Assembly: GCF_900104745.1 (NCBI RefSeq) | Contig: NZ_LT629732.1 | Location: 6,063,981-6,127,980, forward strand | Source of the DNA: Actinopolymorpha singaporensis | GTDB lineage: Bacteria; Actinomycetota; Actinomycetes; Propionibacteriales; Actinopolymorphaceae | Length of the DNA stretch: 64,000 nucleotides | Reading direction: 5' to 3' | Shown here: piece after piece, positions 48,147-59,515 of the stretch | Layout: each line of letters starts with the position of its first letter | Position numbering within the stretch: the first letter of the stretch is position 1 | Position numbers and translations under genes: made by a program | Notes under the pieces: model-generated | Seen by the model: the letters and a program-made list of their open reading frames with translations, nothing else | The model's database searches: none | Told to the model about the DNA's origin: nothing

Positions 48147-48982
48147 CGGTCCGCGCCCCTGTCGGCGCCGCCCCTGTCGCCGCCGCCCCTGTCGGCGCCC
48201 TCCGGCCGGGGCGGCCAGTCGGCGAACAACCCGGCGCCCGAACCCAGCTCGGCCAGCTCGCGTTCGGCGCGGGCCGACTCCTCGGCCGCGATCCGGCCGC
48301 GTTCGTCCCGCTCGGCGTCGTCGGCCGGGGCGAACCTGCGCGCACATCCACGGCAGTGCAGTACGCCGTACGCCGACCACTCGCCGCAGCCGCGGCAGTG
48401 ACGGGCCTCCAGCCAGGTACGGCGTTCCTCGATCACCTGCCGGAGGGCGACCGCGCGTTCCCAGCGTTCGCGGCTTCGCGCCAGCACCCGGGACAGGTCC
48501 GCGTCGGGCACCGTCCGGCCACCTGCCGACCGCACGGCGTCCACCACGCGGCGCAGCGCTCGGCGGGCCCGGATCGAGGCCGCCGACTCCGGCCCCACGG
48601 TGACCACCAGCGGGTACCACCCGAGGACCACCAGCAGCAGCGAGTCACCCCCCGGATGTCGCCACTGCCGGCGCAGCACCGGGAGCCCGGGCTCGGCGTC
48701 GGCCTCGGCGTTGACGACCTGCCACGTGCGATCGCCCCGGCCGGCCCGGATCTCGCCGCCGTCGTCACCGTCGCCGTCGGCCTGGCCGTGCACCGCGCGG
48801 TCGAAAAGTTCGCGGTGGCGCTCGTCCAGGTGGGGAACGGGCAGCACCAGATGGGCGTACGAACGCCCGACCCACGGCTTGCGGGCGGACTCCCGGTCGG
48901 CGTCGGCGGCGTTCGGGCGAAGCGCGCGCGGTATGCCGGACGACCGGCCGCGCGCCGGCGTGTTGGCCACCCCGGTCCACAT
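48143..48982 (-). CDS. zinc-ribbon protein of unknown function, coupled to the 808-residue membrane protein
   Basis: A protein of about 279 residues. It has a buried hydrophobic strand (SLLLVVLGWYPLVVTVG), a helical region (SIRARRALRRVVDAVRS) and a clear zinc ribbon CRGCGEWSAYGVLHCRGC near residue 205. It ends in ADRGGGDRGGADRGADR repeats. ATG 48982 follows GGTGAGGCGG. The stop overlaps the next start, so both proteins are probably made together and interact. No family recognised. Confidence 0.6.
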   Translation of the reverse strand: MWTGVANTPARGRSSGIPRALRPNAADADRESARKPWVGRSYAHLVLPVPHLDERHRELFDRAVHGQADGDGDDGGEIRAGRGDRTWQVVNAEADAEPGLPVLRRQWRHPGGDSLLLVVLGWYPLVVTVGPESAASIRARRALRRVVDAVRSAGGRTVPDADLSRVLARSRERWERAVALRQVIEERRTWLEARHCRGCGEWSAYGVLHCRGCARRFAPADDAERDERGRIAAEESARAERELAELGSGAGLFADWPPRPEGADRGGGDRGGADRGADR

Positions 48983-49220
48983 CCGCCTCACCCCGTGACC
49001 AAGCCGACCGTCGGGCCGGGGCGGCGGCCTGGCCGGCCGATGAAGCGCCGGGCCCGACGGGGAGGAACTTTTGCACAAGGTACCCCGATTTCGTCCGGGA
49101 CGAGGCGTATGACCGGCGCGCCGGGAGACCGGTCGCGGGGCTGCCGAGGAGCCGGTCGGCCCTCGCGCCGGTCGGGTCGGACCCGGGCCGCGAGGGGATC
49201 GGGAGCGACTCCGAGGCGGC

Positions 49221-49249
49221 TTGACAGCGGGTCACACGTGTTGAAGGCT
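49221..49249 (+). promoter_or_regulatory. candidate vegetative promoter for the charged protein
   Basis: TTGACA at 49221-49226 and AAGGCT at 49244-49249 are spaced by 17 bases, 63 bases before the ATG at 49312. The -35 is perfect and the -10 is one base off TAGGCT, a common actinobacterial form. The rest of the 329-base spacer holds no gene. Confidence 0.5.
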
Positions 49250-49311
49250 GCCCGGGACCAAGCGGTCGAACCTTCGCAATCCAACAGCTCCGCAGGTGGG
49301 AGGAACGTTCG

Positions 49312-50766
49312 ATGAAGGACGTCCAGAAGGGCCGGAAGTCATGGCTGGAGCGGCTCACCTCGCCGCCTGAGGACAGCGAGGACAACGAGCAGTACGACGA
49401 CCAGACCCAGGCGTTCCACCCGTTCCCTACGGACGACGGCCGGCGTGACCGCGACGCGGACGACGAGCGTCCGGACGAGCACGCCGGCCAGGACTACTCC
49501 CCCGAGCACGGGCGGCGTCCCGAGCAGGGCCAGGACCCGGAGCGCACCGAGCGCACCGAGCGCACCGAGCGCACCGAGCGCCCGGCGTTCGGTGCCGGCC
49601 CGCACCAGCAGGGGGCACGGGTCGCCGGTGTCGAGGGCAGGCAGCCGGACGACTTCGACGCGGCGTTCGCCCCGCGCGGGCTCCGCACTCCACCGAGCGA
49701 CTTCCGCACCGGGCCGCTGGAGCGCGCTCGCGTCATGGGCCGGTCCGCCCAGGCGCCGGGTCCGTTCCGCCCCGACGCCGGCGACACCGCGACGCCCGAG
49801 CGGCACGGGTTCCGGCGCAACCAGCCCGGCACGCAGGGCGAGCCTGCCTGGGGCGGTGAGCCACCGCACACCACCGACGGCGGCGCGTTCGGGCGGCACG
49901 GCGCCGACCGGCCCGAGACCGGCCGGCGCGAGGCCGACAGGCCCGAGGCCAACCGGCCCGACGTCGAGCGCCCGGACCTGGTCCGACAGGACACCGACCA
50001 GCCGGACACCGACCGGCCGGACACCGACCGTCCGGCGACCGACGAGGACACCGGGCTGGGCGGCAAGCCGCAGGGGGACGCTCCGGCGGACCGCGAGCAG
50101 GAGGTCGGTGAGGTGGCCGAGGGGCCGTTCACCGGCCGGGCGGAGTCGCCCGAGGCCGATGGACGCGAGCGCGACGACCGGTTCAGGCATGAACACGACT
50201 CCGCGTCGGCGGAGGAGGTTCCGGCCCGCGATCACCAGGACGGCCCGGACATTTCGGACAGCCAGAACGAGTCGGACAGGGAGGCTGTCCTCGCTCTCCC
50301 GGACAGGTCTGCCGGTCCGAACGACTCGCTCGCCTCGGAGGAGTCGGCCCGCCGGCCCGGCGACCGTGCCCAAGCGGAACACGACGACGTGGTTCGGAGC
50401 GACCGCGACCTGGCCGAGGTGCCCGCAGGCGATACATCGGGCACGAACGCCCCGGCGACCGGCCGTGACGAGTGGGACGCTGCCGAACGCCGGCGCCGGA
50501 TCGACGATCTCCAGCAGCGGTGGCTGGACGCCCAGGCCAAGCTTCTGGACGACCCTCGCGACGCCGCACACGAGGCCGGTCTGCTCGTCGGCGAGGCCAT
50601 GGTGTTCGTGACCTCGACGTTCACCGAGCACCGCGACCGGATCGAGCGCGACTGGCGCGACGCCGCCGATCTCGGCACCGACGAGCTACTGTCGATCATG
50701 CGCCGTTACCGCAGCTTGTTCCGGTCTGTCCTGGCGGCCTCGGAGCTTCCCGAAGACCGCCGCTGA
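49312..50766 (+). CDS. charged, largely disordered protein of unknown function
   Basis: A 484-residue protein very rich in Asp, Glu, Arg and Pro. It has tandem ERT units (RTERTERTERTERP, from 9-base repeats at about 49540-49580) and TDRPDTDRPDTDRP-like repeats. Only the last 100 residues look folded: a helical segment AAERRRRIDDLQQRWLDAQAK and a final helix DELLSIMRRYRSLFRSVLAAS. GGAGG precedes the ATG. It is divergent from the zinc-ribbon/membrane pair and is followed by a perfect palindrome. Role unknown. Confidence 0.65.
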   Translation: MKDVQKGRKSWLERLTSPPEDSEDNEQYDDQTQAFHPFPTDDGRRDRDADDERPDEHAGQDYSPEHGRRPEQGQDPERTERTERTERTERPAFGAGPHQQGARVAGVEGRQPDDFDAAFAPRGLRTPPSDFRTGPLERARVMGRSAQAPGPFRPDAGDTATPERHGFRRNQPGTQGEPAWGGEPPHTTDGGAFGRHGADRPETGRREADRPEANRPDVERPDLVRQDTDQPDTDRPDTDRPATDEDTGLGGKPQGDAPADREQEVGEVAEGPFTGRAESPEADGRERDDRFRHEHDSASAEEVPARDHQDGPDISDSQNESDREAVLALPDRSAGPNDSLASEESARRPGDRAQAEHDDVVRSDRDLAEVPAGDTSGTNAPATGRDEWDAAERRRRIDDLQQRWLDAQAKLLDDPRDAAHEAGLLVGEAMVFVTSTFTEHRDRIERDWRDAADLGTDELLSIMRRYRSLFRSVLAASELPEDRR

Positions 50767-50786
50767 CCTGGGGCGAGACCCGCTTC

Positions 50787-50824
50787 GACAACACCGTGTG
50801 GGCGGCCGCCCACACGGTGTTGTC
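50787..50824. terminator. perfect 38-bp palindrome after the charged-protein gene
   Basis: Nineteen-base arms meet without a spacer (GACAACACCGTGTGGGCGG and its exact complement). It starts 20 bases after the stop at 50766. No T-tract follows. It would form a very stable stem that ends the transcript or insulates kgd. Confidence 0.7.
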
Positions 50825-50957
50825 GGCCGTGGTCCGGCTCGTAACCAAAACCCCTGCTCCGGGACCAACGGAGTTGAACTCGGCGACTAGGCTTGGTTCC
50901 CGGAAGCCGAACAATCGGTCCAAACGATCATGGTGAGCGGAAGAGGCGATCAACGCC

Positions 50958-53900
50958 GTGGCGTCCCAGTCCTCGCACAACGACCCGCTGTCCCAGTTCG
51001 GGACGAACGAGTGGCTCGTCGACGAGATGTACCAGCGCTACCTGAACGACCCTGATTCCGTGGACAAGGCCTGGCTGGCCTTCTTCCGCGACTACCAGCC
51101 CGACCGCAACGGCAGTGGCGCCGACGCGGGCACGGGCGGTGCCTCGGCGAAGGCCAAGGGGTCCGGTGGCGCGTCCGGGACGAACGGCACCTCCGCCGTA
51201 CCCAGCCGGTCCGGCTCCGGGAAGCAGGTGGCGTCCGGCCAGCCGAAGGCGGCCGCTCCGGCCAAGCAGGCTCCCGCCAAGACCGCCCCCGCCAGGCCCG
51301 CTCCGGAGAAGTCCGCGCCGAGCAAGGCCCCTTCCGCCAAGACCGCCCCCGCCAAGCCGGCCCCGGGCAAGCCCACTCCCGCCAGGCCCGCGCCCGGCAG
51401 GCCCGCCGCCCCGGCGGAGGAGACGAAGGCAGCCGAGCCGGAGCTCGTCCCGCTGCGCGGCGCCGCCGCCCGCACGGCCAAGAACATGGACGAGAGCCTC
51501 ACCGTCCCGACCGCGACCAGCGTGCGCCAGGTGCCGGTGAAGCTGCTCATCGACAACCGCATCGTCATCAACAACCACCTCGCCCGGTCCCGCGGCGGCA
51601 AGGTCAGTTTCACCCACATCATCGGCTACGCGATCGCCAAGGCGGTCCGCTCGATGCCGGAGATGAACCACGGCTACACCGAGGTCGACGGCAAGCCGAC
51701 CCTGGTCAAGCCGCCTCACCTCGCCCTCGGCCTGGCGATCGACATCCAGAAGCCGGACGGCACCCGGCAGTTGCTGGTCCCCAACATCAAGGCCGCGGAG
51801 ACGCTCGACTTCGCGTCGTTCTGGAGCGCCTACGAGGACGTCGTACGCCGCGCACGGAACAACAAGCTCACCGTCGAGGACTTCCGGGGCACCTCGATCA
51901 GCCTCACCAACCCGGGCACGATCGGCACCAGCCACTCGGTCCCGCGGCTGATGGCCGGGCAGGGCGCGATCATCGGCGTGGGCGCGATGGAGTACCCCGC
52001 CGCCTACCAGGGCGCCGCCGAGGAGACGATGAACCGTCTCGCGGTGAGCAAGGTGATGACGCTCACCTCGACCTACGACCACCGGGTGATCCAGGGTGCG
52101 CAGTCCGGTGAGTTCCTCCGGCGGGTGCACCAGCTGCTGCTGGGCGACGAGGACTTCTACGACGAGATCTTCGCCGCGCTGCGGATCCCGTACGAGCCGG
52201 TGCGCTGGGTGTCGGACATCCCGACCTCGCACGACGACGAGATCGGCAAGCAGGCCCGGGTGCTGGAGCTCATCCACGCCTACCGCGTGCGCGGCCACCT
52301 GATCGCCGACACCGACCCGCTGGACTACAGGGTCCGCCGGCACGAGGACCTCGACGTGGTGACCCACGGCCTGACGCTGTGGGACCTCGACCGCGAGTTC
52401 GCCACCGGCAGCTTCGGCGGCGGCAAGCGGTTCATGATGCTGCGGCACATCCTGGGGCTGCTGCGCGACGCCTACTCCCGCACCGTCGGCATCGAGTACA
52501 TGCACATGCAGGAGCCGGACGAGCGGCGGTGGATCCAGGACCGCGTGGAGCGTCCCCAGGACCGGCTGCCGCAGCAGGAGCAGCTGCGCATCCTGTCCAA
52601 GCTCAACCAGGCCGAGGCGTTCGAGACCTTCCTGCAGACGAAGTACGTCGGCCAGCGGCGGTTCAGCCTGGAGGGCGGCGAGTCGGCGATCGCGCTGCTG
52701 GACGAGGTGTGCGAGCAGGCTGCGATGGCGGGCCTGGACGAGGTCACCATCGGCATGGCCCACCGCGGCCGGCTCAACGTCCTGGCCAACATCGCCGGCA
52801 AGCGGGCCGCGCACATCTTCCGCGAGTTCGAGGGCAACATCGACCCGCGGACGATCCAGGGCTCCGGCGACGTGAAGTACCACCTCGGCGCGGAGGGCGA
52901 GTTCACCGCGGACAGTGGCGCCAAGATCAAGGTGTCGGTGGCCGCGAACCCCTCCCACCTGGAGGCCGTCGACCCGGTGCTGGAGGGCATCGCCCGGGCC
53001 AAGCAGGACATCCTCAACCGCGGCCTGGAGTTCCCGGTGCTGCCGCTGCTCGTGCACGGCGACGCGGCGTTCGCCGGGCAGGGCGTGGTGGCGGAGACGC
53101 TCAACCTCTCCCAGCTGCGCGGCTACCGCACCGGCGGGACGATCCACGTCATCGTCAACAACCAGGTCGGCTTCACCACCTCGCCCACGGCGTCGCGCTC
53201 CTCGACCTACTGCACCGACGTCGCGCGGATGATCCAGGCGCCGATCTTCCACGTCAACGGCGACGACCCCGAGGCGTGCATCCGGGTGGCCCGGCTGGCG
53301 TTCGAGTACCGCCAGACGTTCCACAAGGACGTCGTGATCGACGTCATCTGCTACCGCCGCCGTGGGCACAACGAGACCGACGACCCGTCGTTCACGCAGC
53401 CGAAGATGTACGACCTGATCGAGGGCAAGCGCTCGGTCCGCAAGCTCTACACCGAGGCCCTGATCGGGCGCGGCGACATCTCCGTGGAGGAGGCCGAGCA
53501 GGCCCTCCGCGACTACCAGGAGCGCCTGGAGCGGGTGTTCGCCGAGGTGCGGGCCGCCAAGAACGCGCCGTCGGACGACTACTTCACCGCCCCGGACTAT
53601 CCCGAGAAGCCGGCCGCCGAGGCGGACACCTCGGTGTCGCTGGAGACGCTGAAGCGGATCGCGGACGCGCACGTGTCCACGCCGGAGGGGTTCACCGTCC
53701 ACCCGAAGGTGCTGCCGCAGCTGCAGCGCCGGGCGGCGGCGATCACCGACGGCCCGATCGACTGGGCCACCGCGGAGATCATCGCGTTCGGCTCCCTGCT
53801 GATGGCGGGCCGGCCGGTCCGGCTGGCCGGTCAGGACAGCCGGCGAGGCACGTTCGTCCAGCGGTTCGCCACCATCGTCGACCGGCACACCAGCGAGGAG

Positions 53901-54779
53901 TGGACACCGCTCCAGCACCTCGACGAGGACCAGGGGCCGTTCTACATCTACGACTCGCTGCTCAGCGAGTTCGCCGCGATGGGCTTCGAGTACGGCTACT
54001 CCGTGGCCCGCCCGGACGCTCTGGTGCTGTGGGAGGCGCAGTTCGGCGACTTCCACAACGGCGCCCAGACGATCATCGACGAGTTCATCTCCGCCGGTGA
54101 GGCCAAGTGGGGCCAGCTGTCCGGCGTCGTGCTGCTGCTGCCGCACGGATACGAAGGCCAGGGCCCCGACCACTCCTCCGGCCGGATCGAGCGGTTCCTG
54201 CAGCTCGCCTCGGGCGACTCGATGACCGTCGCCCAGCCGTCCTCACCGGTCAACTACTTCCACCTGCTCCGCTGGCACAGCCTGGGCGCGGTGCACCGTC
54301 CGATGGTCGTCTTCACCCCGAAGTCGATGCTGCGCAGCAAGGCGGCCACCAGCAAGCCGGAAGAGTTCACCAGGGGCCGGTTCCTCCCGGTGATCGGCGA
54401 CGACACCGTGGACCCGGGCAACGTCGACCGGGTCGTCATGTGTTCGGGCAAGATCGCCTGGGAGCTGCTCGCCGAGCGCAAGCGGCGCGAGGGTGCCGAG
54501 CCGCGCACCGCGATCGTCCGGGTGGAGCAGCTGAGTCCCCTCCCGGCCGAGGCGCTGCGGGCAGAGCTCGCGAAGTTCGACGGTGCCCGCGAGCTGGTGT
54601 GGGCCCAGGACGAGCCGGCGAACCAGGGCGCCTGGCCACACATGGCGCTCAACTTCTTCCCCCAGCTCGGCCAGTCCGTACGTCTCGCGGCCCGGCCCGC
54701 CTCGGCGGCGCCGGCCGTCGGCTCGGGCGCGGTGCACAAGACCGAGCAGGCTGCGTTGTTGGACAGCGTGTTCGCCTGA
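50958..54779 (+). CDS. kgd: multifunctional 2-oxoglutarate metabolism enzyme (Kgd/OdhA type)
   Basis: A 1273-residue fusion. A short N-terminal helix ([20 protein letters not shown]) leads to an Ala/Pro/Lys linker (about 50-155). An E2-like acyltransferase domain carries [17 protein letters not shown] near residue 375. The thiamine-diphosphate E1 domain follows, with [26 protein letters not shown] and [11 protein letters not shown]. It decarboxylates 2-oxoglutarate and serves the TCA cycle with E2 and E3 partners encoded elsewhere. GTG start after AGAGGCGA. The linker is longer than in mycobacterial Kgd. A stress or FHA-protein control is known in the family but not visible here. Confidence 0.96.
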   Translation: MASQSSHNDPLSQFGTNEWLVDEMYQRYLNDPDSVDKAWLAFFRDYQPDRNGSGADAGTGGASAKAKGSGGASGTNGTSAVPSRSGSGKQVASGQPKAAAPAKQAPAKTAPARPAPEKSAPSKAPSAKTAPAKPAPGKPTPARPAPGRPAAPAEETKAAEPELVPLRGAAARTAKNMDESLTVPTATSVRQVPVKLLIDNRIVINNHLARSRGGKVSFTHIIGYAIAKAVRSMPEMNHGYTEVDGKPTLVKPPHLALGLAIDIQKPDGTRQLLVPNIKAAETLDFASFWSAYEDVVRRARNNKLTVEDFRGTSISLTNPGTIGTSHSVPRLMAGQGAIIGVGAMEYPAAYQGAAEETMNRLAVSKVMTLTSTYDHRVIQGAQSGEFLRRVHQLLLGDEDFYDEIFAALRIPYEPVRWVSDIPTSHDDEIGKQARVLELIHAYRVRGHLIADTDPLDYRVRRHEDLDVVTHGLTLWDLDREFATGSFGGGKRFMMLRHILGLLRDAYSRTVGIEYMHMQEPDERRWIQDRVERPQDRLPQQEQLRILSKLNQAEAFETFLQTKYVGQRRFSLEGGESAIALLDEVCEQAAMAGLDEVTIGMAHRGRLNVLANIAGKRAAHIFREFEGNIDPRTIQGSGDVKYHLGAEGEFTADSGAKIKVSVAANPSHLEAVDPVLEGIARAKQDILNRGLEFPVLPLLVHGDAAFAGQGVVAETLNLSQLRGYRTGGTIHVIVNNQVGFTTSPTASRSSTYCTDVARMIQAPIFHVNGDDPEACIRVARLAFEYRQTFHKDVVIDVICYRRRGHNETDDPSFTQPKMYDLIEGKRSVRKLYTEALIGRGDISVEEAEQALRDYQERLERVFAEVRAAKNAPSDDYFTAPDYPEKPAAEADTSVSLETLKRIADAHVSTPEGFTVHPKVLPQLQRRAAAITDGPIDWATAEIIAFGSLLMAGRPVRLAGQDSRRGTFVQRFATIVDRHTSEEWTPLQHLDEDQGPFYIYDSLLSEFAAMGFEYGYSVARPDALVLWEAQFGDFHNGAQTIIDEFISAGEAKWGQLSGVVLLLPHGYEGQGPDHSSGRIERFLQLASGDSMTVAQPSSPVNYFHLLRWHSLGAVHRPMVVFTPKSMLRSKAATSKPEEFTRGRFLPVIGDDTVDPGNVDRVVMCSGKIAWELLAERKRREGAEPRTAIVRVEQLSPLPAEALRAELAKFDGARELVWAQDEPANQGAWPHMALNFFPQLGQSVRLAARPASAAPAVGSGAVHKTEQAALLDSVFA

Positions 54780-54830
54780 GCCGCCGGGCACCACACCCGC
54801 GAAGTTCGCAGACCGGAGTTCGTAGCCACG

Positions 54831-55007
54831 ATGTACTTCACCGACCGCGGAATCGAGGAGCTGTCCGACCGCCGGGGAGACGAGGAGGTCTCGCTCGCCT
54901 GGCTGGCCGGACGGCTGCAGGAGTTCGTCGACCTCAACCCCGAGTTCGAGACGCCGATCGAACGACTGGCCACCTGGCTGGCCCGCCTGGACGACGAGGA
55001 CGAGTAG
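54831..55007 (+). CDS. DUF6104-family small protein
   Basis: A 58-residue acidic protein, MYFTDRGIEELSDRRGDEEV then SLAWLAGRLQEFVDLNPEFE and a DDEDE end. It matches the DUF6104 family, which follows kgd in many actinobacteria. The gene is 51 bases after kgd in the same direction. No ribosome site is strong (GGAG lies 13 bases before ATG). Function unknown; a kgd-linked role is inferred from position only. Confidence 0.78.
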   Translation: MYFTDRGIEELSDRRGDEEVSLAWLAGRLQEFVDLNPEFETPIERLATWLARLDDEDE

Positions 55008-55039
55008 GTCACGCCCGTCTTCACACCCGCGCCGGACGA

Positions 55040-55084
55040 GTAGCGCGAACCGGCCAGGGTCCGCAGCACGGGACCTCGCGCTAC
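55040..55084. terminator. nested hairpin between convergent genes
   Basis: Outer arms GTAGCGCGA (55040-55048) and TCGCGCTAC (55076-55084) enclose inner arms GGTCC (55058-55062) and GGACC (55071-55075). It overlaps the stop codon of the minus-strand oxidoreductase gene and lies after DUF6104, so it likely ends transcripts both ways. Confidence 0.65.
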
Positions 55085-56055
55085 GACTGGACCGTGAAGA
55101 CGACCTTGCCGAAGAGGTCGCCGTCGGCCATCGCCGCCAGGCCGTCCTTCACCTGCGACAACGGCAGCACCCGGTCGATCACCGGCCGGACCCCGGACTG
55201 GTCGCACAGCCGGACCAGCGCGGCGAGTTCGTCCCGCGTGCCCATCGTCGAGCCGACAACCCGCAGGCCGAGATAGAAGATCCGGTTGAGTTCGGCCGGC
55301 GGGTTCGGACCGCTCGTGGCACCCGAGCACACCAGCGTCCCGCCCGGTCGCAGCGCCTTCAGCGAGTGGCTCCAGGTGGCCTCGCCGACCGTCTCCATCA
55401 CCGCGTCGACCCGCTCGGGCAGCCGGGCGCCGGACTCGAACGCGGCGTCCGCGCCGAGTGTGTCCACCGCGCGCGCCCGCTTTGCCTCGTCCCGTCCGGT
55501 CACCCAGACCCGCAGGCCGGCGGCCTTGCCGAGCACCACCAGCGCGGTCGACACGCCGCCGCCGGCCCCCTGGACCAGCACGGTGTCACCGGGCCGAAGG
55601 CCGGACTGGGTGAACAGCATGCGGTACGCCGTCAGCCACGAGGTGGGCAGGCAGGCCGCCTCCTCGAAGGACAGCGAGGCGGGCTTGGGCAGCAGGTTGG
55701 CGCGGGGCACCGCCACCCGCTCGGCGAACGTGCCCGGATACCGCTCGGACAGCAGCGAACGCCGCGGGTCCAGCGTCTCGTCGCCGCGCCAGTGCGGGTC
55801 GCCGACGACCGCGTGGACGACGACCTCGTTGCCGTCCTCGTCCACCCCGGCGGCATCGCAGCCGAGGATCATCGGCAGCTGCTTCTCGGCCAGGCCGACA
55901 CCGCGCAGCGACCACAGATCGTGGTGGTTCAGCGCGGTGGCCCGGACGTCGACGCGCACCCAGTCCGGCGCCGGCTCCGGCTCGGGGCGCTCACCCCACT
56001 CCAGCGCGGACAACGGGTCACGGGCATCGAGTCGTGCGGCGTAGGCGGCGAACAC
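55081..56055 (-). CDS. zinc-binding dehydrogenase / quinone oxidoreductase-like protein
   Basis: A 324-residue MDR-superfamily protein. A GroES-like N half (VDVRATALNHHDLWSLRGVG, ILGCDAAGVDEDGNEVVVH) leads to an NADPH-binding half (VLVQGAGGGVSTALVVLGKAAGLRVWVTG). The structural-zinc Cys cluster of alcohol dehydrogenases is absent, which favours quinone-oxidoreductase-like chemistry. GTG start. The substrate is not known. It ends within a hairpin shared with DUF6104. Confidence 0.88.
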   Translation of the reverse strand: MFAAYAARLDARDPLSALEWGERPEPEPAPDWVRVDVRATALNHHDLWSLRGVGLAEKQLPMILGCDAAGVDEDGNEVVVHAVVGDPHWRGDETLDPRRSLLSERYPGTFAERVAVPRANLLPKPASLSFEEAACLPTSWLTAYRMLFTQSGLRPGDTVLVQGAGGGVSTALVVLGKAAGLRVWVTGRDEAKRARAVDTLGADAAFESGARLPERVDAVMETVGEATWSHSLKALRPGGTLVCSGATSGPNPPAELNRIFYLGLRVVGSTMGTRDELAALVRLCDQSGVRPVIDRVLPLSQVKDGLAAMADGDLFGKVVFTVQS

Positions 56056-56147
56056 GCTCCGACCCTACCGACCCGGCCGGTCGGCGTCAGGCACTCCCGG
56101 CCGGGCGAGGTCGGGCAGTGGCCCTCCGCGTACTACGGCGCGAGGGC

Positions 56148-57386
<1,239 letters not shown>

Positions 57387-57635
57387 GAGGACCCTGCGCT
57401 AAGAGGCGAGAAAGGGGTGGATCGGCGCGGGGGCACGCGTTCGGTACCCGGCCGGCGCACGAGAAGGACGACACCGCGGCGGCGACGGGAGGGTCCGGGT
57501 CGGTCGCTGCGTCAAACGGGGATCACCCGTATCCGATGAGTCTGTCATACCATGTTCGGCCTCGCGGGAGACAACGCGAACTCGCAGGCCACCCGCAGCA
57601 CTCCGCAACAGCAGTCCACACGCAAAGGACGTGCC

Positions 57636-58547
57636 ATGCCCAGGCAGTTCACCCGCCTCGCGACCGCCTCGTGCGCGGTACTCGTCACCGCCGCCGCGCT
57701 CGCCGGCTGTGGCAGCAGCAGCCAGTCAGGCTCCGCCGCCAAGCCGACCGTCACCACCAAGGCCGACAGCAAGCTCGCCGCGATGGTGCCGGAGGAGATC
57801 AAGGCGGACAAGAAGATCCGGGTCGGCACCGACGCGTCCTACGCGCCGAACGAGTTCATGGACGCCGACGGCAAGACCGTGATCGGCATGGACGTCGAGC
57901 TGTACGACGCGATCGCTGCCAAGTTGGGCTTGCAGGTGCAGTGGGTGCCCAGCGAGTTCGGCAACATCCTGCCTGCGGTGCAGTCCGGAAAGTACGAAGC
58001 CGGCGTGTCGTCGTTCACGATCAACCCCGAACGCACCAAGCAGGTGCTGATGATCTCCTACTTCAACTCCCCCATCCAGTGGGTGACGGAGAAGGGCAAC
58101 CCGAAGAAGGTCAGCATCGACGACGCCTGCGGTCTGCAGGTCGGCGTGCAGAAGGACACCGTCGAGGTGCCCGACCTGGAAGCCCGGTCGAGGAAGTGCG
58201 TCGCGGCCGGAAAGCCGAAGATCGGCGTGCAGGCGCTGCCCGGACAGGACACCGTGACCAGCAACGTCGTCACCGGCAAGTACGACGCGATGACCGCGGA
58301 CCTTCCGATCGCGGTCTACGCCGTGCGGCAGAGCCAGGGCAAGCTCGCCCTGCTCGGTGAGCCGTACGGCCAGGCGCCGTACGGCTTCATCGTCGGCCGC
58401 GACCAGAGGAAGTTCGCCGACGCGCTCGCCGCTGCCACCAAGGCGATCATCGACGACGGCACCTACGCCAAGATCCTCAAGAAGTGGGGCAACCAGAAGG
58501 GCGCCATCACCGCCGACCAGGTGAAGGTCGAGTCCGCCGCCTCATGA
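57636..58547 (+). CDS. polar amino-acid ABC transporter, substrate-binding lipoprotein
   Basis: A 303-residue family 3 solute-binding protein. A lipoprotein signal ends at the lipobox ALAGC with Cys25. The binding domain has KIRVGTDASYAPNEFMDADG, VIGMDVELYDAIAAKLG and PYGFIVGRDQ. It captures an amino acid or similar compound outside the cell. ATG 57636 with AAAGGA upstream; the longer frame lacks a signal peptide. It is coupled to the permease by ATGA. Confidence 0.93.
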   Translation: MPRQFTRLATASCAVLVTAAALAGCGSSSQSGSAAKPTVTTKADSKLAAMVPEEIKADKKIRVGTDASYAPNEFMDADGKTVIGMDVELYDAIAAKLGLQVQWVPSEFGNILPAVQSGKYEAGVSSFTINPERTKQVLMISYFNSPIQWVTEKGNPKKVSIDDACGLQVGVQKDTVEVPDLEARSRKCVAAGKPKIGVQALPGQDTVTSNVVTGKYDAMTADLPIAVYAVRQSQGKLALLGEPYGQAPYGFIVGRDQRKFADALAAATKAIIDDGTYAKILKKWGNQKGAITADQVKVESAAS

Positions 58548-59515
58548 GCGACGCCCGCACCCAGTCCCCGTCGGGCCAGGCCCAGGCCGTCGAGGCGGTG
58601 CCGGTCCGCCACCCGTGGCGGTGGGCCGCGAGCGCGGTCATCGTCGTCCTGGCGGCGATGTTCGTGCACATGCTGCTGACGAACCAGGCGTTCCAGTGGG
58701 ACTTCATGGCCCGCAACGCCTTTTCCGGGCCGGTCCTCGACGGCGCCCGCACCTCGATCGCGCTCACGGTCGTGGCGATGGCGATCGGGATCGCGCTCGG
58801 CGTGGTGCTCGCGGTGATGCGGCTGTCGGCCAACCCCATCCTGTCCGGGATCGCCTGGCTGTACATCTGGTTCTTCCGTGCCGTACCCCGCGTCGTGCTG
58901 CTGGTGCTGTTCGGCAACCTCGGCATTCTCTACAAGCGCTTCGAGTTCGGTGTCCCGTTCGACTGGGCACTGGCGGACCTGCTGGGCGTGGACCTCGGCG
59001 GCCGGCTGTTCGGTTTCGACGCCCGTACGGTGATCTCCGGCTTCGTCGCCGCCATCCTGGGCCTGGCCCTGTCGGAGGCCGCCTACATGGCCGAGATCGT
59101 GCGCGCGGGCATCGAGTCCATCCCGCAAGGCCAGCTTGACGCGGCCGGTTCACTCGGCATGTCCCGGGCCCTCACGCTGCGGCGGATCATCCTTCCCCAG
59201 GCGATGCGGGTGATCGTGCCGCCGACCGGCAACGAGACGATCGCGATGCTGAAGGACACCGCGCTGGTGGCCTACGTCCCGGCGTACGAACTCTGGTTCC
59301 AGTTACAGGGCATCGGCAGCCGTACGTTCCAGGTCTTCCCGATGCTGGTCGCCGCCTGCCTGTGGTACCTCGCGATGAGCAGCGTCCTGATGCTGGTCCA
59401 GCACTTCGTCGAACGACACTTCGCCCGCGGAGCGTCCTCCCGGTCAGGGCGGTCCACAAGTGCGGGGCGCACGACCTGGATGCGGCTCGGCCGCGGTGGG
59501 ACAGGTGGCTCATGA
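58544..59515 (+). CDS. polar amino-acid ABC transporter, permease
   Basis: A 323-residue HisM-type permease. It has about five to six helices and the EAA-loop segment [20 protein letters not shown]...[19 protein letters not shown]. An extra N-terminal helix ([19 protein letters not shown]) and a basic Ser/Gly-rich tail are visible. ATG 58544 overlaps the binding-protein stop; its own stop overlaps the ATPase start (ATGA). Confidence 0.93.
   Translation: MSDARTQSPSGQAQAVEAVPVRHPWRWAASAVIVVLAAMFVHMLLTNQAFQWDFMARNAFSGPVLDGARTSIALTVVAMAIGIALGVVLAVMRLSANPILSGIAWLYIWFFRAVPRVVLLVLFGNLGILYKRFEFGVPFDWALADLLGVDLGGRLFGFDARTVISGFVAAILGLALSEAAYMAEIVRAGIESIPQGQLDAAGSLGMSRALTLRRIILPQAMRVIVPPTGNETIAMLKDTALVAYVPAYELWFQLQGIGSRTFQVFPMLVAACLWYLAMSSVLMLVQHFVERHFARGASSRSGRSTSAGRTTWMRLGRGGTGGS

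Noticed and set aside
50928-54173. Long open frame antisense to kgd
   Set aside because: It mirrors kgd codons; the amino-acid pattern is low-complexity and has no motif or ribosome site.
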